Origin: an uncultured Acidovorax sp.
Lineage (GTDB): Bacteria; Pseudomonadota; Gammaproteobacteria; Burkholderiales; Burkholderiaceae_C
Length of the DNA: 64,000 nucleotides
Assembly: GCA_913774955.1 (NCBI GenBank)
Contig: CAJYKV010000024.1
Coordinates: 328,831 to 392,830, forward strand
Direction of reading: 5' to 3'
The notes below the pieces were generated by a model. That model did no database searches. It was not told the DNA's origin and was given only the letters and a program-made list of their open reading frames with translations. Of this stretch, positions 40,428 through 50,009 are shown one piece after another. A program made the translations under genes and the position numbers. Within the stretch, counting starts at the first letter, position 1. Each line of letters starts with the position of its first letter.

Positions 40428-42854
40428 ATGTCCGGACATACCCCCCTGCCAGACACACCGATCGATCTGCCCCTGTTGCCGTTGCGCGACGTGGTGGTGT
40501 TCCCCCACATGGTGATTCCGCTGTTCGTGGGCCGCCCCAAGAGCATCAAGGCCCTGGAACTGGCCATGGACGCGGACCGCCGCATCATGCTGGTCGCCCA
40601 GAAGACGGCCGCCAAGGACGAACCACTCGTCTCCGACATGTTCGACGTCGGCTGCGTGTCCACCATCCTGCAGATGCTCAAGCTGCCCGACGGCACCGTG
40701 AAGGTGCTCGTCGAAGGCCAGCAGCGCGCGCGGGTCGCCTCGATCGAGGACCACGAGACGCATTTCACCTCCACGGTGACGCCCGTGCCTCCGGCCGACG
40801 GCGAGCACAAGCCCAGCGAGATCGAGGCGCTGCGCCGCGCGGTGATGCAGCAGTTCGACCAGTACGTCAAACTGAACAAGAAGATCCCGCCCGAGATCCT
40901 CACCTCGATCGCCAGCATCGACGATCCGGGCCGCCTGGCCGACACGATCGCCGCCCACCTGCCGCTCAAGCTCGAGAACAAGCAGGCGGTGCTGGACCTG
41001 GCCGACGTCAAGGAACGGCTCGAGAACCTCTTCGAGCAGCTCGACCGCGAAGTCGACATCCTTAACGTCGACAAGAAGATCCGCGGCCGCGTGAAGCGGC
41101 AGATGGAGAAGAACCAGCGCGACTTCTACCTGAACGAGCAGGTCAAGGCCATCCAGAAGGAACTGGGCGAAGGCGAGGAAGGAGCGGACATCGAAGAGAT
41201 CGAGAAGAAGATCAAGGCCGCCAAGATGCCGGCCGACGCGCGCAAGAAGGCCGAGGCCGAGCTCAAGAAGCTCAAGCTCATGTCGCCGATGTCGGCGGAA
41301 GCCACCGTCGTGCGCAACTACATCGAAGTGCTCACCGGCCTGCCCTGGAGCAAGCGCACCAAGATCAAGCACGACCTCGCCAATGCCGAGGAAGTGCTCA
41401 ACGAAGACCACTACGGCCTCGACAAGGTCAAGGACCGCATCCTCGAATACCTCGCGGTGCAGCAGCGCGTGGACAAGGTGAAGGCGCCCATCCTGTGCCT
41501 CGTCGGCCCCCCGGGCGTCGGCAAGACCTCGCTGGGCCAGTCGATCGCCAAGGCGACCGGCCGCAAGTACGTGCGCATGGCCCTCGGCGGCATGCGCGAC
41601 GAGGCGGAGATCCGCGGCCACCGCCGCACCTACATCGGCGCGATGCCGGGCAAGGTGCTGCAGAGCCTCAACAAAGTGGGCACGCGCAATCCGCTCTTCC
41701 TGCTCGACGAGATCGACAAGCTGGGCACCGATTTCCGCGGCGACCCGTCGAGCGCGCTGCTGGAGGTGCTGGACCCGGAGCAGAACCACAAGTTCGGCGA
41801 CCACTACGTGGAAGTCGATTTCGACCTGAGCGACGTCATGTTCGTCGCCACATCCAACTCCATGAACATCCCCCCGGCCCTGCTGGACCGGATGGAAGTG
41901 ATCCGCCTGTCGGGCTACACCGAGGACGAGAAGGCCAACATCGCCATCAAGTACCTGCTGCCCAAGCAGATGGTGAACAACGGCGTGAAGGACGAGGAGC
42001 TGCGGGTCGAGGAAAGCGCCGTGCGCGACGTGATCCGCTACTACACCCGCGAGGCCGGCGTGCGCTCTCTGGAGCGCGAACTCTCCAAGATCTGCCGCAA
42101 GGTGGTCAAGGGCCTGCAGCTCAAGAAGCTGGAGCCCCAGGTGGTGGTCACGGCGGACAACCTGGCCGAGTACCTGGGCGTGCGCAAGCACACCTATGGC
42201 CGCGCCGAGCAGCAGAACCAGGTCGGCCAGGTGGTCGGCCTCGCCTGGACCGAGGTCGGCGGTGACCTGCTCACCATCGAAGCGGCGGCCATGCCCGGCA
42301 AGGGCGTCATCACGCGCACGGGTTCGCTCGGCGACGTGATGAAGGAATCCGTGGAAGCCGCCCGCACCGTGGTGCGCAGCCGCGCCCACCGCCTGGGCAT
42401 CAAGGACGAGGCCTTCGAGAAGCGCGACATCCACGTCCACGTGCCGGACGGCGCCACGCCGAAGGACGGCCCGAGCGCGGGCGCCGCCATGACCACGGCC
42501 TTCGTCTCCGCGCTCACCGGCATCCCGGTGCGCGGCGACGTCGCGATGACCGGCGAGATCACCCTGCGCGGCGAAGTCACCGCCATCGGCGGCCTGAAGG
42601 AAAAGCTGCTCGCGGCCCTGCGGGGCGGCATCAAGACGGTGCTGATCCCCGAAGAAAACGTGAAGGACCTGCAGGAGATCCCGGACAACGTGAAGAGCGG
42701 CCTGGAAATCGTGCCCGTCAAGTGGATCGACAAGGTGCTCGAGGTGGCGCTGGAGCGCAAGCCGATCGCCCTCACCGAGGAGGAGATCGCCGCATCCGTT
42801 TCCGCGCGCGAAAGCCGCGAGGCGGCGGCCGCTGCGGGCTCCGTGAAACATTGA
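40428..42854 (+). CDS. lon: ATP-dependent protease Lon
   Basis: 808 residues. Lon degrades misfolded and regulatory proteins in the cytoplasm. Domains: N-terminal LON domain (about 10-205: [20 protein letters not shown]), helical linker, AAA+ module with Walker A GPPGVGKT (about 361-368) and [11 protein letters not shown], and the C-terminal protease with Ser683 (PKDGPSAG) and Lys726 ([10 protein letters not shown]), the same 43-residue spacing as in the E. coli enzyme. ATG 40428 has AAGGATT before it; an upstream in-frame ATG at 40392 would fall inside the promoter. Confidence 0.99.
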   Translation: MSGHTPLPDTPIDLPLLPLRDVVVFPHMVIPLFVGRPKSIKALELAMDADRRIMLVAQKTAAKDEPLVSDMFDVGCVSTILQMLKLPDGTVKVLVEGQQRARVASIEDHETHFTSTVTPVPPADGEHKPSEIEALRRAVMQQFDQYVKLNKKIPPEILTSIASIDDPGRLADTIAAHLPLKLENKQAVLDLADVKERLENLFEQLDREVDILNVDKKIRGRVKRQMEKNQRDFYLNEQVKAIQKELGEGEEGADIEEIEKKIKAAKMPADARKKAEAELKKLKLMSPMSAEATVVRNYIEVLTGLPWSKRTKIKHDLANAEEVLNEDHYGLDKVKDRILEYLAVQQRVDKVKAPILCLVGPPGVGKTSLGQSIAKATGRKYVRMALGGMRDEAEIRGHRRTYIGAMPGKVLQSLNKVGTRNPLFLLDEIDKLGTDFRGDPSSALLEVLDPEQNHKFGDHYVEVDFDLSDVMFVATSNSMNIPPALLDRMEVIRLSGYTEDEKANIAIKYLLPKQMVNNGVKDEELRVEESAVRDVIRYYTREAGVRSLERELSKICRKVVKGLQLKKLEPQVVVTADNLAEYLGVRKHTYGRAEQQNQVGQVVGLAWTEVGGDLLTIEAAAMPGKGVITRTGSLGDVMKESVEAARTVVRSRAHRLGIKDEAFEKRDIHVHVPDGATPKDGPSAGAAMTTAFVSALTGIPVRGDVAMTGEITLRGEVTAIGGLKEKLLAALRGGIKTVLIPEENVKDLQEIPDNVKSGLEIVPVKWIDKVLEVALERKPIALTEEEIAASVSARESREAAAAAGSVKH

Positions 42855-42864
42855 TGTCGAATTT

Positions 42865-42894
42865 TTGGGAACCACCTAAAAAGTGCGCTACAAT
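42865..42894 (+). promoter_or_regulatory. Probable promoter of tRNA-Gly/tRNA-Cys
   Basis: TTGGGA (42865-42870), an 18-bp spacer and TACAAT (42889-42894) lie 48 bp before the first tRNA-Gly. A matching TACAAT stands at 43214-43219 before the second tRNA-Gly. Confidence 0.45.
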
Positions 42895-42941
42895 TCATCC
42901 CATCGACGCCAAACGTTGTAGAATGCAAGGCTTCGGTAAAT

Positions 42942-43017
42942 GCGGGAATAGCTCAGTTGGTAGAGCGCAACCTTGCCAAGGTTGAGGTCGAGAGTTCGAG
43001 ACTCTTTTCCCGCTCCA
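42942..43017 (+). tRNA. tRNA-Gly(GCC), copy 1
   Basis: 76 nt with encoded CCA. The arms GCGGGAA and TTCCCGC pair fully; the anticodon loop TTGCCAA gives anticodon GCC. D-arm and T-arm (GAGTTCGAGACTC) are canonical. It is identical in sequence to the copy at 43257. Confidence 0.98.
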
Positions 43018-43024
43018 GACTCCA

Positions 43025-43054
43025 AAAAAGGGGAAGCCACCGCTTCCCCTTTTT
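43025..43054 (+). terminator. Perfect 13-bp terminator hairpin between tRNA-Gly and tRNA-Cys
   Basis: AAAAAGGGGAAGC and GCTTCCCCTTTTT pair without mismatch around CACC and end in a T-run. It stands 8 bp after tRNA-Gly, yet tRNA-Cys follows after only 18 bp, so read-through or a separate tRNA-Cys promoter is needed. Confidence 0.85.
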
Positions 43055-43072
43055 GCCAAGGAAAGCATCTTC

Positions 43073-43146
43073 GGCGCGGTAGCAAAGCGGTTATGCACCG
43101 GATTGCAAATCCGTGTAGGTCGGTTCGACTCCGGCCCGCGCCTCCA
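43073..43146 (+). tRNA. tRNA-Cys(GCA)
   Basis: 74 nt with encoded CCA. Acceptor arms GGCGCGG and CCGCGCC pair fully. The anticodon stem CGGAT/ATCCG encloses TTGCAAA with anticodon GCA. T-arm GGTTCGACTCC is canonical. Confidence 0.97.
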
Positions 43147-43256
43147 GATACTGAAAGCGGCATGTTCACCACGGGGTGACAAGCCACTTGGCAAAAGCAC
43201 CAAAAAATGGTGCTACAATTCGAGGCTGTTGACGAGGCAACGAATCAACAGCAAAC

Positions 43257-43332
43257 GCGGGAATAGCTCAGTTGGTAGAGCGCAACCTTGCCAAGGTTGA
43301 GGTCGAGAGTTCGAGACTCTTTTCCCGCTCCA
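43257..43332 (+). tRNA. tRNA-Gly(GCC), copy 2
   Basis: 76 nt, identical to copy 1 at 42942 including the CCA end. It has its own upstream TACAAT hexamer (43214-43219), an 8-bp leader hairpin (GCTGTTGA/TCAACAGC, about 43225-43252) and its own terminator. Confidence 0.98.
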
Positions 43333-43367
43333 ATTCATGGACACGCACTGCGCGCTGTCCAAGCAAG

Positions 43368-43390
43368 AAAGGCCCTTCGGGGCCTTTTTT
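43368..43390 (+). terminator. Terminator after tRNA-Gly copy 2
   Basis: AAAGGCCC and GGGCCTTT pair perfectly around the stable loop TTCG and end in a run of six T. Confidence 0.9.
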
Positions 43391-43513
43391 GTTGCCCGGT
43401 CGGTGGATGCCGGGAAAGCCCGGGCCCCTCCCCTCGCCCTCCGTCCGTGGGCCTGCAATCTCCTGCGGGCGCCGGACGGGTCCAACGTCTCCCGCATGGG
43501 ACAATCCCCCGCC

Positions 43514-44356
43514 ATGACACCGGAACAGTACGTCCAACAAAAAGCCGCGGCGTCCGGCAGCAGCTTCTACTACGCCTTCCTGTTCCTGCCGCCCGCCCGG
43601 CGTGCGGCCATCACGGCGTTCTATGCGTTCTGCCGCGAAGTGGACGACGTGGTGGACGAGGTGTCCGATGCCGGCGTGGCGCGCACCAAGCTGGCCTGGT
43701 GGCAGGCCGAAGTGGCCCGCGCGTTCGCCGGCCAGCCCCCGACGCACCCCGTCATGCAGGCATTGATGCCGCACACCGCCACCTACGGTATCGAAGAGCG
43801 CCACCTGCAGGCGGTGATCGACGGCTGCCAGATGGACCTGGAGCAGACCCGCTACCTGGACTTCGCCGGTCTCTCCCGCTACTGCCACCTCGTGGCCGGC
43901 GTGGTGGGCGAGGTGGCGGCGCGGATCTTCGGGCCCGTCGACGAGCGCACGGTGCAGTACGCCCACACCCTGGGGCTCGCCTTCCAGCTCACCAACATCA
44001 TCCGCGACGTGGGCGAAGACGCGATGATGGGCCGCATCTACCTGCCCGTGTCGGAGCTGCAGCAGTTCGACGTGAAGGCCCACGAGATCACCAAGCGCCA
44101 GTACTCGTACCGCTTCACCGCGCTCATGCGCTTCCAGGCCGAGCGCGCCCACGCCCTCTACGACAAGGCGTTCGCGCTCCTGCCGCCCGAGCAGCGGCGC
44201 GCGCAGAAGCCGGGCCTGATGATGGCGAGCATCTACCGCACGCTGCTGCGCGAGATCGAGCGCGACCAGTTCCAGGTGCTGCACCAGCGCATCGCGCTCA
44301 CGCCGCTTCGCAAGCTGTGGCTCGCCTGGAAGATGCAGGCCCTCGGGCGGATGTGA
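43514..44356 (+). CDS. hpnD: Presqualene diphosphate synthase HpnD
   Basis: 280 residues. HpnD joins two farnesyl diphosphates to presqualene diphosphate, the first step of bacterial squalene synthesis. Seen: FYAFCREVDDVVDEVSD (about 37-53), the first aspartate-rich motif, and LTNIIRDVGEDA (about 160-171), the second, plus YCHLVAGVVGEVAARIFG (about 127). The frame is open upstream through the tRNA terminator, so ATG 43514 (MTPEQYVQQ) is the true start. hpnE follows after 49 bp. Confidence 0.96.
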   Translation: MTPEQYVQQKAAASGSSFYYAFLFLPPARRAAITAFYAFCREVDDVVDEVSDAGVARTKLAWWQAEVARAFAGQPPTHPVMQALMPHTATYGIEERHLQAVIDGCQMDLEQTRYLDFAGLSRYCHLVAGVVGEVAARIFGPVDERTVQYAHTLGLAFQLTNIIRDVGEDAMMGRIYLPVSELQQFDVKAHEITKRQYSYRFTALMRFQAERAHALYDKAFALLPPEQRRAQKPGLMMASIYRTLLREIERDQFQVLHQRIALTPLRKLWLAWKMQALGRM

Positions 44357-44405
44357 TGGGCTCCCGGGCCTGCCCTTCTCTTCCTCGCTCTCACGGTTGA
44401 CGCCC

Positions 44406-45770
44406 ATGCGTGTGGCCGTCATCGGAGCGGGCTGGGCCGGGCTCGCCGCCGCGATCGCTGCCGCGCAGGCGGGGCACGCCGTCTCGGTGTTCGAAACCGC
44501 GCGCATGCTCGGCGGGCGTGCGCGCGCTCTTGCGCCGGGCGCTGGAGCCGAAGCCCCCACCCGCCTCGACAACGGACAGCACATCCTCATCGGTGCCTAT
44601 GCGGAATGCCTGCGGCTCATGCGGCTGGTGGGCATCGATCCGGATGAGGCGCTGCTGCGCATGCCGCTCGCGCTCACGTTCCCCGACGGCTCGGGGCTGC
44701 GTTTTCCCGACGCCCCGCCGCCCTGGGATGCCTTGTGGGGCATCGCCAGCGCACAGGGCTGGAGCGTACGCGAGCGCGCCGCGCTGCTGGCGCGTGCGGC
44801 GCGCTGGCGGCTCGGCGGCTTCTGGTGCGCTCCCCGCGCCACCGTGGCGGACCTCTGCACGGGGCTGCCCGAGCGGCTGCTGCGCGAATTCATCGATCCG
44901 CTCTGCGTGTCCGCGCTCAACACGCCGTGTGCCGACGCGAGCGGCGCGGTGTTCCTGCGGGTGCTGCGCGACAGCCTCTTCAGCGGCCGGGGCGGGTCGA
45001 ACCTGTTGCTGCCCCGGCGCGACCTGAGCGCGCTATGGCCCGAAGCCGCTGCCGCTTGGCTGCGCGCGCGCGGGCACGCCGTGCACCCGGGCCGGCGCGT
45101 GCAGCGCCTCGAAGCCGCCGCGAAGCCGGTCGCACATGCCGCCCCGGCGTGGCGGGTGGACGGGGACGCCTTCGACGCCGTGGTGCTGGCCACGCCCAGC
45201 ACCGAGGCCGCCCGGCTGGTGGAGGATGCCGCGCAGGCACTTTCCAGCACTGCGGCCCTGCCCCTGCAGGCCTGGGCCGCACGGGCCCGGTCCCTGCGGT
45301 TCACAGCCATCGCCACGGTGTATGCCGAGGTCTCCGCCCCGGGCGCCGGCGCGGCCATGCTGCCGGCGCCCATGCTGGCACTGCGCAACGGCCCGGATGC
45401 CCCCGCGCAGTTCGTGTTCGACCGGGGCCGTCTCGGCTCCGGCGCAGGCCAGCTCGCTTTCGTCGTGAGCGCCTTCGACGGCGAGCGGGCCGCGCTGGAA
45501 GACGCCGTCGTGCGGCAGGCCGCTCGCCAACTGAATCTGCCCGCTCTGCGCATTCTGCAGACCGTCGTGGAAAAGCGCGCTACCTTCGCCTGCGTGCCTG
45601 CGCTAGAGCGTCCAGGTGCCCCCATCGCCGCGGGGCTGCTGGCCTGCGGCGATTACGTGGCGGGCCCCTACCCTGCCACGCTGGAAGGCGCCGTGCTCTC
45701 CGGCACCGCGGCCGGCCAGGCGCTGCCGCAGGGCCAGGCGCAGGCACCAACTCCGGCCAGGGCGCCCTGA
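44406..45770 (+). CDS. hpnE: Hydroxysqualene dehydroxylase HpnE (FAD-dependent)
   Basis: 454 residues. HpnE reduces hydroxysqualene to squalene. Seen: the FAD-binding start VAVIGAGWAGLAAAIAAAQ (about 3-21), the second nucleotide-loop ETARMLGGRAR (about 34-44), DNGQHILIGAYAE (about 58-70) typical of the HpnE branch of the amine-oxidase/phytoene-desaturase family, and the C-terminal CGDYVAGPYPATLEGAVLSG FAD motif. ATG 44406 is used; a TTG at 44397 is also in frame. The gene is convergent with the next one. Confidence 0.94.
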   Translation: MRVAVIGAGWAGLAAAIAAAQAGHAVSVFETARMLGGRARALAPGAGAEAPTRLDNGQHILIGAYAECLRLMRLVGIDPDEALLRMPLALTFPDGSGLRFPDAPPPWDALWGIASAQGWSVRERAALLARAARWRLGGFWCAPRATVADLCTGLPERLLREFIDPLCVSALNTPCADASGAVFLRVLRDSLFSGRGGSNLLLPRRDLSALWPEAAAAWLRARGHAVHPGRRVQRLEAAAKPVAHAAPAWRVDGDAFDAVVLATPSTEAARLVEDAAQALSSTAALPLQAWAARARSLRFTAIATVYAEVSAPGAGAAMLPAPMLALRNGPDAPAQFVFDRGRLGSGAGQLAFVVSAFDGERAALEDAVVRQAARQLNLPALRILQTVVEKRATFACVPALERPGAPIAAGLLACGDYVAGPYPATLEGAVLSGTAAGQALPQGQAQAPTPARAP

Positions 45771-45776
45771 AGCCGC

Positions 45777-45809
45777 GCGGCCGGCCGCCAGAAGAATTGG
45801 CCTGGCCGC
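45777..45809. terminator. Hairpin between convergent hpnE and the BrkB-like gene
   Basis: GCGGCCGGCC and GGCCTGGCCGC pair over 10 bp with one bulge around a 12-nt loop in the 40-bp gap. No clear U-run on either strand. Confidence 0.35.
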
Positions 45810-45810
45810 C

Positions 45811-47094
45811 CTAGGCCGAAAAGCCCAGCGCCACGGCCGGCTCGCCGCCCGGCCGGGGCAGCACGTCGGCGAGCTTCAGCACCGCCATGCCGGTGTTCCC
45901 CCAGAAACGCTCCAGACTGCCGTCCCGCTCGATCAGCAGCCGCTGCACCAGCGGTTCCAGCGCGGTGGTGGCCGGGTCCGCCACCAGCAGGTAGCGCGGC
46001 TCCTCGGCGTCCACCGCCCCGTGCGCGGCCTCGTTGACCTGCACCACCCAGTCCATGCCGGTCAGCACCTCCAGCACCGGCTCCAGCTGCAGCACGTCCA
46101 CGCGCAGCGCCTGGGCCAGCTCGCCCGCCGGCAGCCCGCGCCGCACGGAGCCCCGGGCCGCGTGCAGCTGCTGCAGCACCTCGACCGCGATCTGGAAACT
46201 CCATCCCAGCCGGCTGGCATCGCGCGCGACCCCGGTGAGCAGGCTGGGCAGGTAGGCCGCCACCACCGCGCCGAGCAGCACGATGACCCAGGCCACGTAG
46301 ATCCAGACCAGCAGGATGGGCAGCGTGGCGAACGCTCCGTACAGCACCGAATAGGTCGGCACCGAGGCGATGTAGAGCCCCAGCACCTTCTTGGCCACTT
46401 CGATGCCAACGGACACGAACACCCCGCCGGACCACGCATGCCGCCAATGCACCTGCGTGTTGGGCACGTAGCGGTAGAGGGCCGCCGTGCCACCCGCCAG
46501 CAGCAGGAACTCGATGGAATCGAACAGCAGCCGCGCACTGTCCGGCAGTGCGCCTTCGAGGCCGCGCGACGCGCTGGACGCCACCGACGTGGTCAGGGCC
46601 AGGCTCGCGGCGAGCACCAGCGGCCCGAGCGTGATCACGGCCCAGTAGATCAGCACCCGCTGCCCCAGCGGCCGCAGGCGGGGAACGCGCCAGATGTTGT
46701 TGAGCGTGCGGTCGATGGTCAGGATGAGCGCCAGCGCCGTGGCCAGCAGGATCGAGAAGCCCGCCACGCCCAGCCCGCTCGCCTTGGCCGCGAACTGCGT
46801 CAGGTAGCCCAGCACCTGGCGGGAGATGCTGTCGGGCACCAGGCTGTCCACCAGCCAGCGCTGCAGACCCGTCTGCAGGTCACCGAAGATGGGGAACGCG
46901 GTAAAGATCGCCAGCGCCACGGTGAAGAACGGCACCAGGGCCAGCAGCGTGGTGAAGGTGAGGCTGCTGGCCGTCAGACCCAGGCGGTCTTCCCGGAAGC
47001 GTTCGCGCAGCGTCTGCGCGGTCGTGCGCCATGGAAAGCGCGACAGGTCCGAAAGCACGCTTTCGAAGCGCTTCGCGAATGGGGCAATGGGCAT
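45811..47094 (-). CDS. BrkB/YihY-family inner-membrane protein
   Basis: 427 residues. Six hydrophobic helices between about residues 40 and 285 (ASSLTFTTLLALVPFFTVAL, GFSILLATALALILTI, VLIYWAVITLGPLVLAASLA, ILLVWIYVAWVIVLLGAVVAAY) match the YihY/virulence factor BrkB family, followed by a soluble C-terminal tail of about 130 residues that looks like a winged-helix fold (LQQLHAARGSVRRGLP, LAQALRVDVLQLE). Function of the family is not established; it is not an RNase BN despite older naming. The ATG 47094 lies only 21 bp from the divergent DUF2069 gene. Confidence 0.9.
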   Translation of the reverse strand: MPIAPFAKRFESVLSDLSRFPWRTTAQTLRERFREDRLGLTASSLTFTTLLALVPFFTVALAIFTAFPIFGDLQTGLQRWLVDSLVPDSISRQVLGYLTQFAAKASGLGVAGFSILLATALALILTIDRTLNNIWRVPRLRPLGQRVLIYWAVITLGPLVLAASLALTTSVASSASRGLEGALPDSARLLFDSIEFLLLAGGTAALYRYVPNTQVHWRHAWSGGVFVSVGIEVAKKVLGLYIASVPTYSVLYGAFATLPILLVWIYVAWVIVLLGAVVAAYLPSLLTGVARDASRLGWSFQIAVEVLQQLHAARGSVRRGLPAGELAQALRVDVLQLEPVLEVLTGMDWVVQVNEAAHGAVDAEEPRYLLVADPATTALEPLVQRLLIERDGSLERFWGNTGMAVLKLADVLPRPGGEPAVALGFSA

Positions 47095-47115
47095 GGCCGA
47101 TATGATGCCACTCCG

Positions 47116-47529
47116 ATGACACCTTCCTTCGCGACGGCCGCGCCCGCCCCCGACCCGACCGTGGCCGCCACCCGCTGGCTCGCGGTCGGCAGCCTGCTGG
47201 GCCTCATCGTGCTCAGCCTGGCGTGGGAGCTCTGGCTGGCGCCGCTGCGGCCCGGCGGCTCGTGGCTGGCGCTCAAGGCCCTGCCGCTGGCCCTGCCGCT
47301 GGCGGGCCTGCTCAAGCACCGCATGTACACCTACCGCTGGGTGAGCCTGGTGGTGTGGCTCTACTTCACCGAAGGGGTGGTGCGCGCCTGGAGCGACGCG
47401 CCCCCCGGCCGCTGGCTGGCCTGCGCCGAGATCGTGCTCTGCCTGGGCCTCTTCACGGCCTGCGCGCTGCACGTGCGGCTGCGCCAGCGCCATGCCCGTG
47501 CCCCCTCCGGTACCGCCGCTTCCCACTGA
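47116..47529 (+). CDS. DUF2069 small membrane protein
   Basis: 137 residues with four hydrophobic segments (LAVGSLLGLIVLSLAWELWL, ALKALPLALPLAGLL, WVSLVVWLYFTEGVVRAW, LACAEIVLCLGLFTACALHV). The block FTEGVVRAWSD is typical of DUF2069 proteins, which have no known function. A TATGAT hexamer at 47101-47106 stands just before the ATG, so the mRNA leader may be very short. It is divergent from the BrkB-like gene, an arrangement I believe is common in related species. Confidence 0.88.
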   Translation: MTPSFATAAPAPDPTVAATRWLAVGSLLGLIVLSLAWELWLAPLRPGGSWLALKALPLALPLAGLLKHRMYTYRWVSLVVWLYFTEGVVRAWSDAPPGRWLACAEIVLCLGLFTACALHVRLRQRHARAPSGTAASH

Positions 47530-47609
47530 CCCGCTCCGCGGGCCCCTGCGGCCCGCCGTTGTGCCGACCGACACTCTCCGTCCGCTCCCCTGCCTTCCCA
47601 CCGAACGCC

Positions 47610-49037
47610 ATGCCCTCCTTCCTGCTCGACCACCTGCGCCAGATCGTTGGCGATGCCCACGTACTCACCGAAGGCGACCTCACCGCCTGGGAACAGGACT
47701 GGCGCCGCCGCGCCCGCGGCAAGGCCCGCGCCGTGGTGCGCCCGGCCACCACTGCGGAGGTGGCGGCCGTCGTGCGCGCCTGCGCCGAGGCCGGCGTGCC
47801 CATCGTGCCCCAGGGCGGCAACACCGGCCTCGCGGTCGGATCGATTCCCGATGCCTCGGGCACGCAGATCCTGCTCAGCCTGTCGCGCATGGCCGCGGTA
47901 CGCGCGGTGGACGCCGACAACCTCACCATGACCGTCGAGGCCGGCTGCGTGCTGCAGAACCTGCAGGACGTGGCCGAAAAGGCCGGCCTGCTGTTCCCCC
48001 TGAGCCTGGCGGCCGAGGGCAGCTGCACCATCGGCGGCAACCTGGCCACCAACGCGGGCGGCACGCAGGTGGTGCGCTACGGCAACACGCGCGATCTCTG
48101 CCTCGGGCTCGAAGTGGTCACCGCGCAGGGTGAAATCTGGAGTGGCCTGAAGGGACTGCGCAAGGACAACACCGGCTACGACCTGCGCGACCTGTTCATC
48201 GGCAGCGAAGGCACGCTGGGCATCATCACCGCCGCCACGATGAAGCTCTACCCGCGGCCCGCCGCGAGCCTCACGGCCTGGGCCGCCGTGCCGTCGATGG
48301 AGGCGGCCGTGCGCCTGCTCGGCCTCGCCCACCGCCACCTGGGCGCCGGCCTCACCGGCTTCGAGGTGATGGGCCGCTTCGCGCTCAGCCTCGTGGCACG
48401 TCACATGCCGCAGCTGCGCGTGCCCTTCATCGAGCAGGAGGACGTGCCCTACGCGGTGCTGCTCGAGAACGCCGACAGCGAATCGGAAGAGCACGCCCGC
48501 GGCCGGTTCGAAGCCCTGCTGGAAACCGCGTTCGAAGACGGCTGCGTGAACGACGCCGTCGTGGCGGAAAACCTCGCGCAGGCGCACCAGCTCTGGCACA
48601 TCCGCGAGAACATCCCGCTCGCCCAGGCCGAGGAAGGGCTGAACATCAAGCACGACATCTCGGTGCCGATCTCGCGCATCCCGGAGTTCGTCGCCTATGC
48701 CGACGACCTGCTCGTGCGCGAGATCCCGGGCGTGCGCCTCGTCAACTTCGGCCACCTGGGCGACGGCAACCTGCACTACAACGTGCAGGCACCGGCCGAA
48801 GGCGATGCGAAGGCCTTCCTGCGCGACGAGGAGAAGCGCGTGAACCACCTCGTCTACGAGGCCGTGGCGCGCTTCGGCGGCTCCTTCTCGGCCGAGCACG
48901 GCATCGGCGAGCTGAAAGTGGCCACGCTCGAGGCCTACCAGTCGCCGGTGGCGCTCTCCATGATGCGGTCGATCAAGCAGGCCCTGGACCCCCGCGGCCT
49001 GTTCAACCCCGGCCGCGTGCTGGCGCAGCGGACCTGA
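47610..49037 (+). CDS. FAD-linked oxidase, D-lactate/D-2-hydroxyglutarate dehydrogenase type
   Basis: 475 residues. Seen: an FAD-binding type 4 (PCMH) domain with VVRPATTAEVAAVVRAC (about 41-57), PIVPQGGNTGLAVGS (about 65-79), GSCTIGGNLATNAGGTQVVR (about 137-156) and GSEGTLGIITAATM (about 203-216), then a C-terminal oxidase domain with NFGHLGDGNLHYN (about 383-395) and SAEHGIGELK (about 428-437), which hold the metal-binding histidines of the D-2-hydroxyacid dehydrogenases. The exact substrate (lactate, hydroxyglutarate or glycolate) cannot be told. Cytoplasmic, possibly membrane-associated. Confidence 0.92.
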   Translation: MPSFLLDHLRQIVGDAHVLTEGDLTAWEQDWRRRARGKARAVVRPATTAEVAAVVRACAEAGVPIVPQGGNTGLAVGSIPDASGTQILLSLSRMAAVRAVDADNLTMTVEAGCVLQNLQDVAEKAGLLFPLSLAAEGSCTIGGNLATNAGGTQVVRYGNTRDLCLGLEVVTAQGEIWSGLKGLRKDNTGYDLRDLFIGSEGTLGIITAATMKLYPRPAASLTAWAAVPSMEAAVRLLGLAHRHLGAGLTGFEVMGRFALSLVARHMPQLRVPFIEQEDVPYAVLLENADSESEEHARGRFEALLETAFEDGCVNDAVVAENLAQAHQLWHIRENIPLAQAEEGLNIKHDISVPISRIPEFVAYADDLLVREIPGVRLVNFGHLGDGNLHYNVQAPAEGDAKAFLRDEEKRVNHLVYEAVARFGGSFSAEHGIGELKVATLEAYQSPVALSMMRSIKQALDPRGLFNPGRVLAQRT

Positions 49038-49115
49038 CGGGAAACGGCCCCGCCCGGGGCGGGCGAGGCCCGGACGCCCTAGAATCGCGGGTTGCCCGCC
49101 CGAGCCCGGATTGCC

Positions 49116-49949
49116 ATGACCGACCGCCCCATCCGCCACCAGTACGAAGACTTCATGCGCCACGTGTTCACGCAGGGCGTGGCCAAGGGAGACCGCACGG
49201 GCACCGGCACCCGCAGCGTGTTCGGCCACCAGATGCGGTTCGACCTGAACGAAGGCTTCCCGCTGGTGACCACCAAGAAGGTGCACCTGAAGTCCATCAT
49301 TCTGGAACTGCTGTGGTTCCTGCGCGGCGACCGCAACGTGGGCTGGCTGCAGGAGCGCGGCTGCACGATCTGGGACGAATGGGCGCGCGAGGACGGCGAC
49401 CTCGGCCCCGTCTACGGCGTGCAATGGCGCAGCTGGCCGACGCCCGACGGCGGCCACATCGACCAGATGCAGCAGGTGATCGACACGCTGCGCAAGAACC
49501 CGGATTCGCGTCGCATCATCGTGAGCGCCTGGAACGTGGCCGAGCTCGACCAGATGGCGCTCATGCCCTGCCACGCCTTCTTCCAGTTCTACGTGGCGCC
49601 CCCGCAGGCTCCGGGCGAGCGCGGCAGGCTCAGCTGCCAGCTCTACCAGCGCAGCGCCGACATCTTCCTCGGCGTGCCGTTCAACATCGCCAGCTATGCG
49701 CTGCTCACCCACATGGTGGCGCAGCAGTGCGAGCTCGACGTCGGCGACTTCATCTGGACCGGCGGCGATTGCCACATCTACGACAACCACGTGGAGCAGG
49801 TGCAGCTCCAGCTGTCGCGCGATCCCCATCCCTATCCCACGCTGCGGCTGCGCCGCCGGCCGGCGAGCCTGTTCGACTACGAGTACGACGACTTCGAGGT
49901 CACGGACTACCAGCACCATCCCGCCATCAAGGCCCCCGTCGCCGTCTGA
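49116..49949 (+). CDS. thyA: Thymidylate synthase
   Basis: 277 residues. ThyA methylates dUMP to dTMP with methylene-tetrahydrofolate and makes dihydrofolate, which FolA (encoded 0.7 kb downstream) recycles. Seen: [20 protein letters not shown] (about 25-44), [13 protein letters not shown] (about 66-78), catalytic Cys152 in [13 protein letters not shown], and [27 protein letters not shown] hexamer at 49080-49085 is a possible -10 box. ATG 49116 matches the family start. Confidence 0.99.
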   Translation: MTDRPIRHQYEDFMRHVFTQGVAKGDRTGTGTRSVFGHQMRFDLNEGFPLVTTKKVHLKSIILELLWFLRGDRNVGWLQERGCTIWDEWAREDGDLGPVYGVQWRSWPTPDGGHIDQMQQVIDTLRKNPDSRRIIVSAWNVAELDQMALMPCHAFFQFYVAPPQAPGERGRLSCQLYQRSADIFLGVPFNIASYALLTHMVAQQCELDVGDFIWTGGDCHIYDNHVEQVQLQLSRDPHPYPTLRLRRRPASLFDYEYDDFEVTDYQHHPAIKAPVAV

Positions 49950-50009
49950 ACGCAGGCCCCGGGCGCCTTCCTCCCGCTTCTCCGGCTCCGCTCTTTCCTT
50001 CGAACATCC

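Noticed and set aside
43188..43219. TTGGCA...TACAAT as a sigma-70 promoter of the second tRNA-Gly
   Set aside because: The spacer is 20 bp, too long; only the TACAAT box is mentioned.
42942..43332. tRNA-Gly repeat as att sites of an integrated element
   Set aside because: The copies are full, identical functional tRNAs with only tRNA-Cys between them; there is no integrase or foreign DNA.
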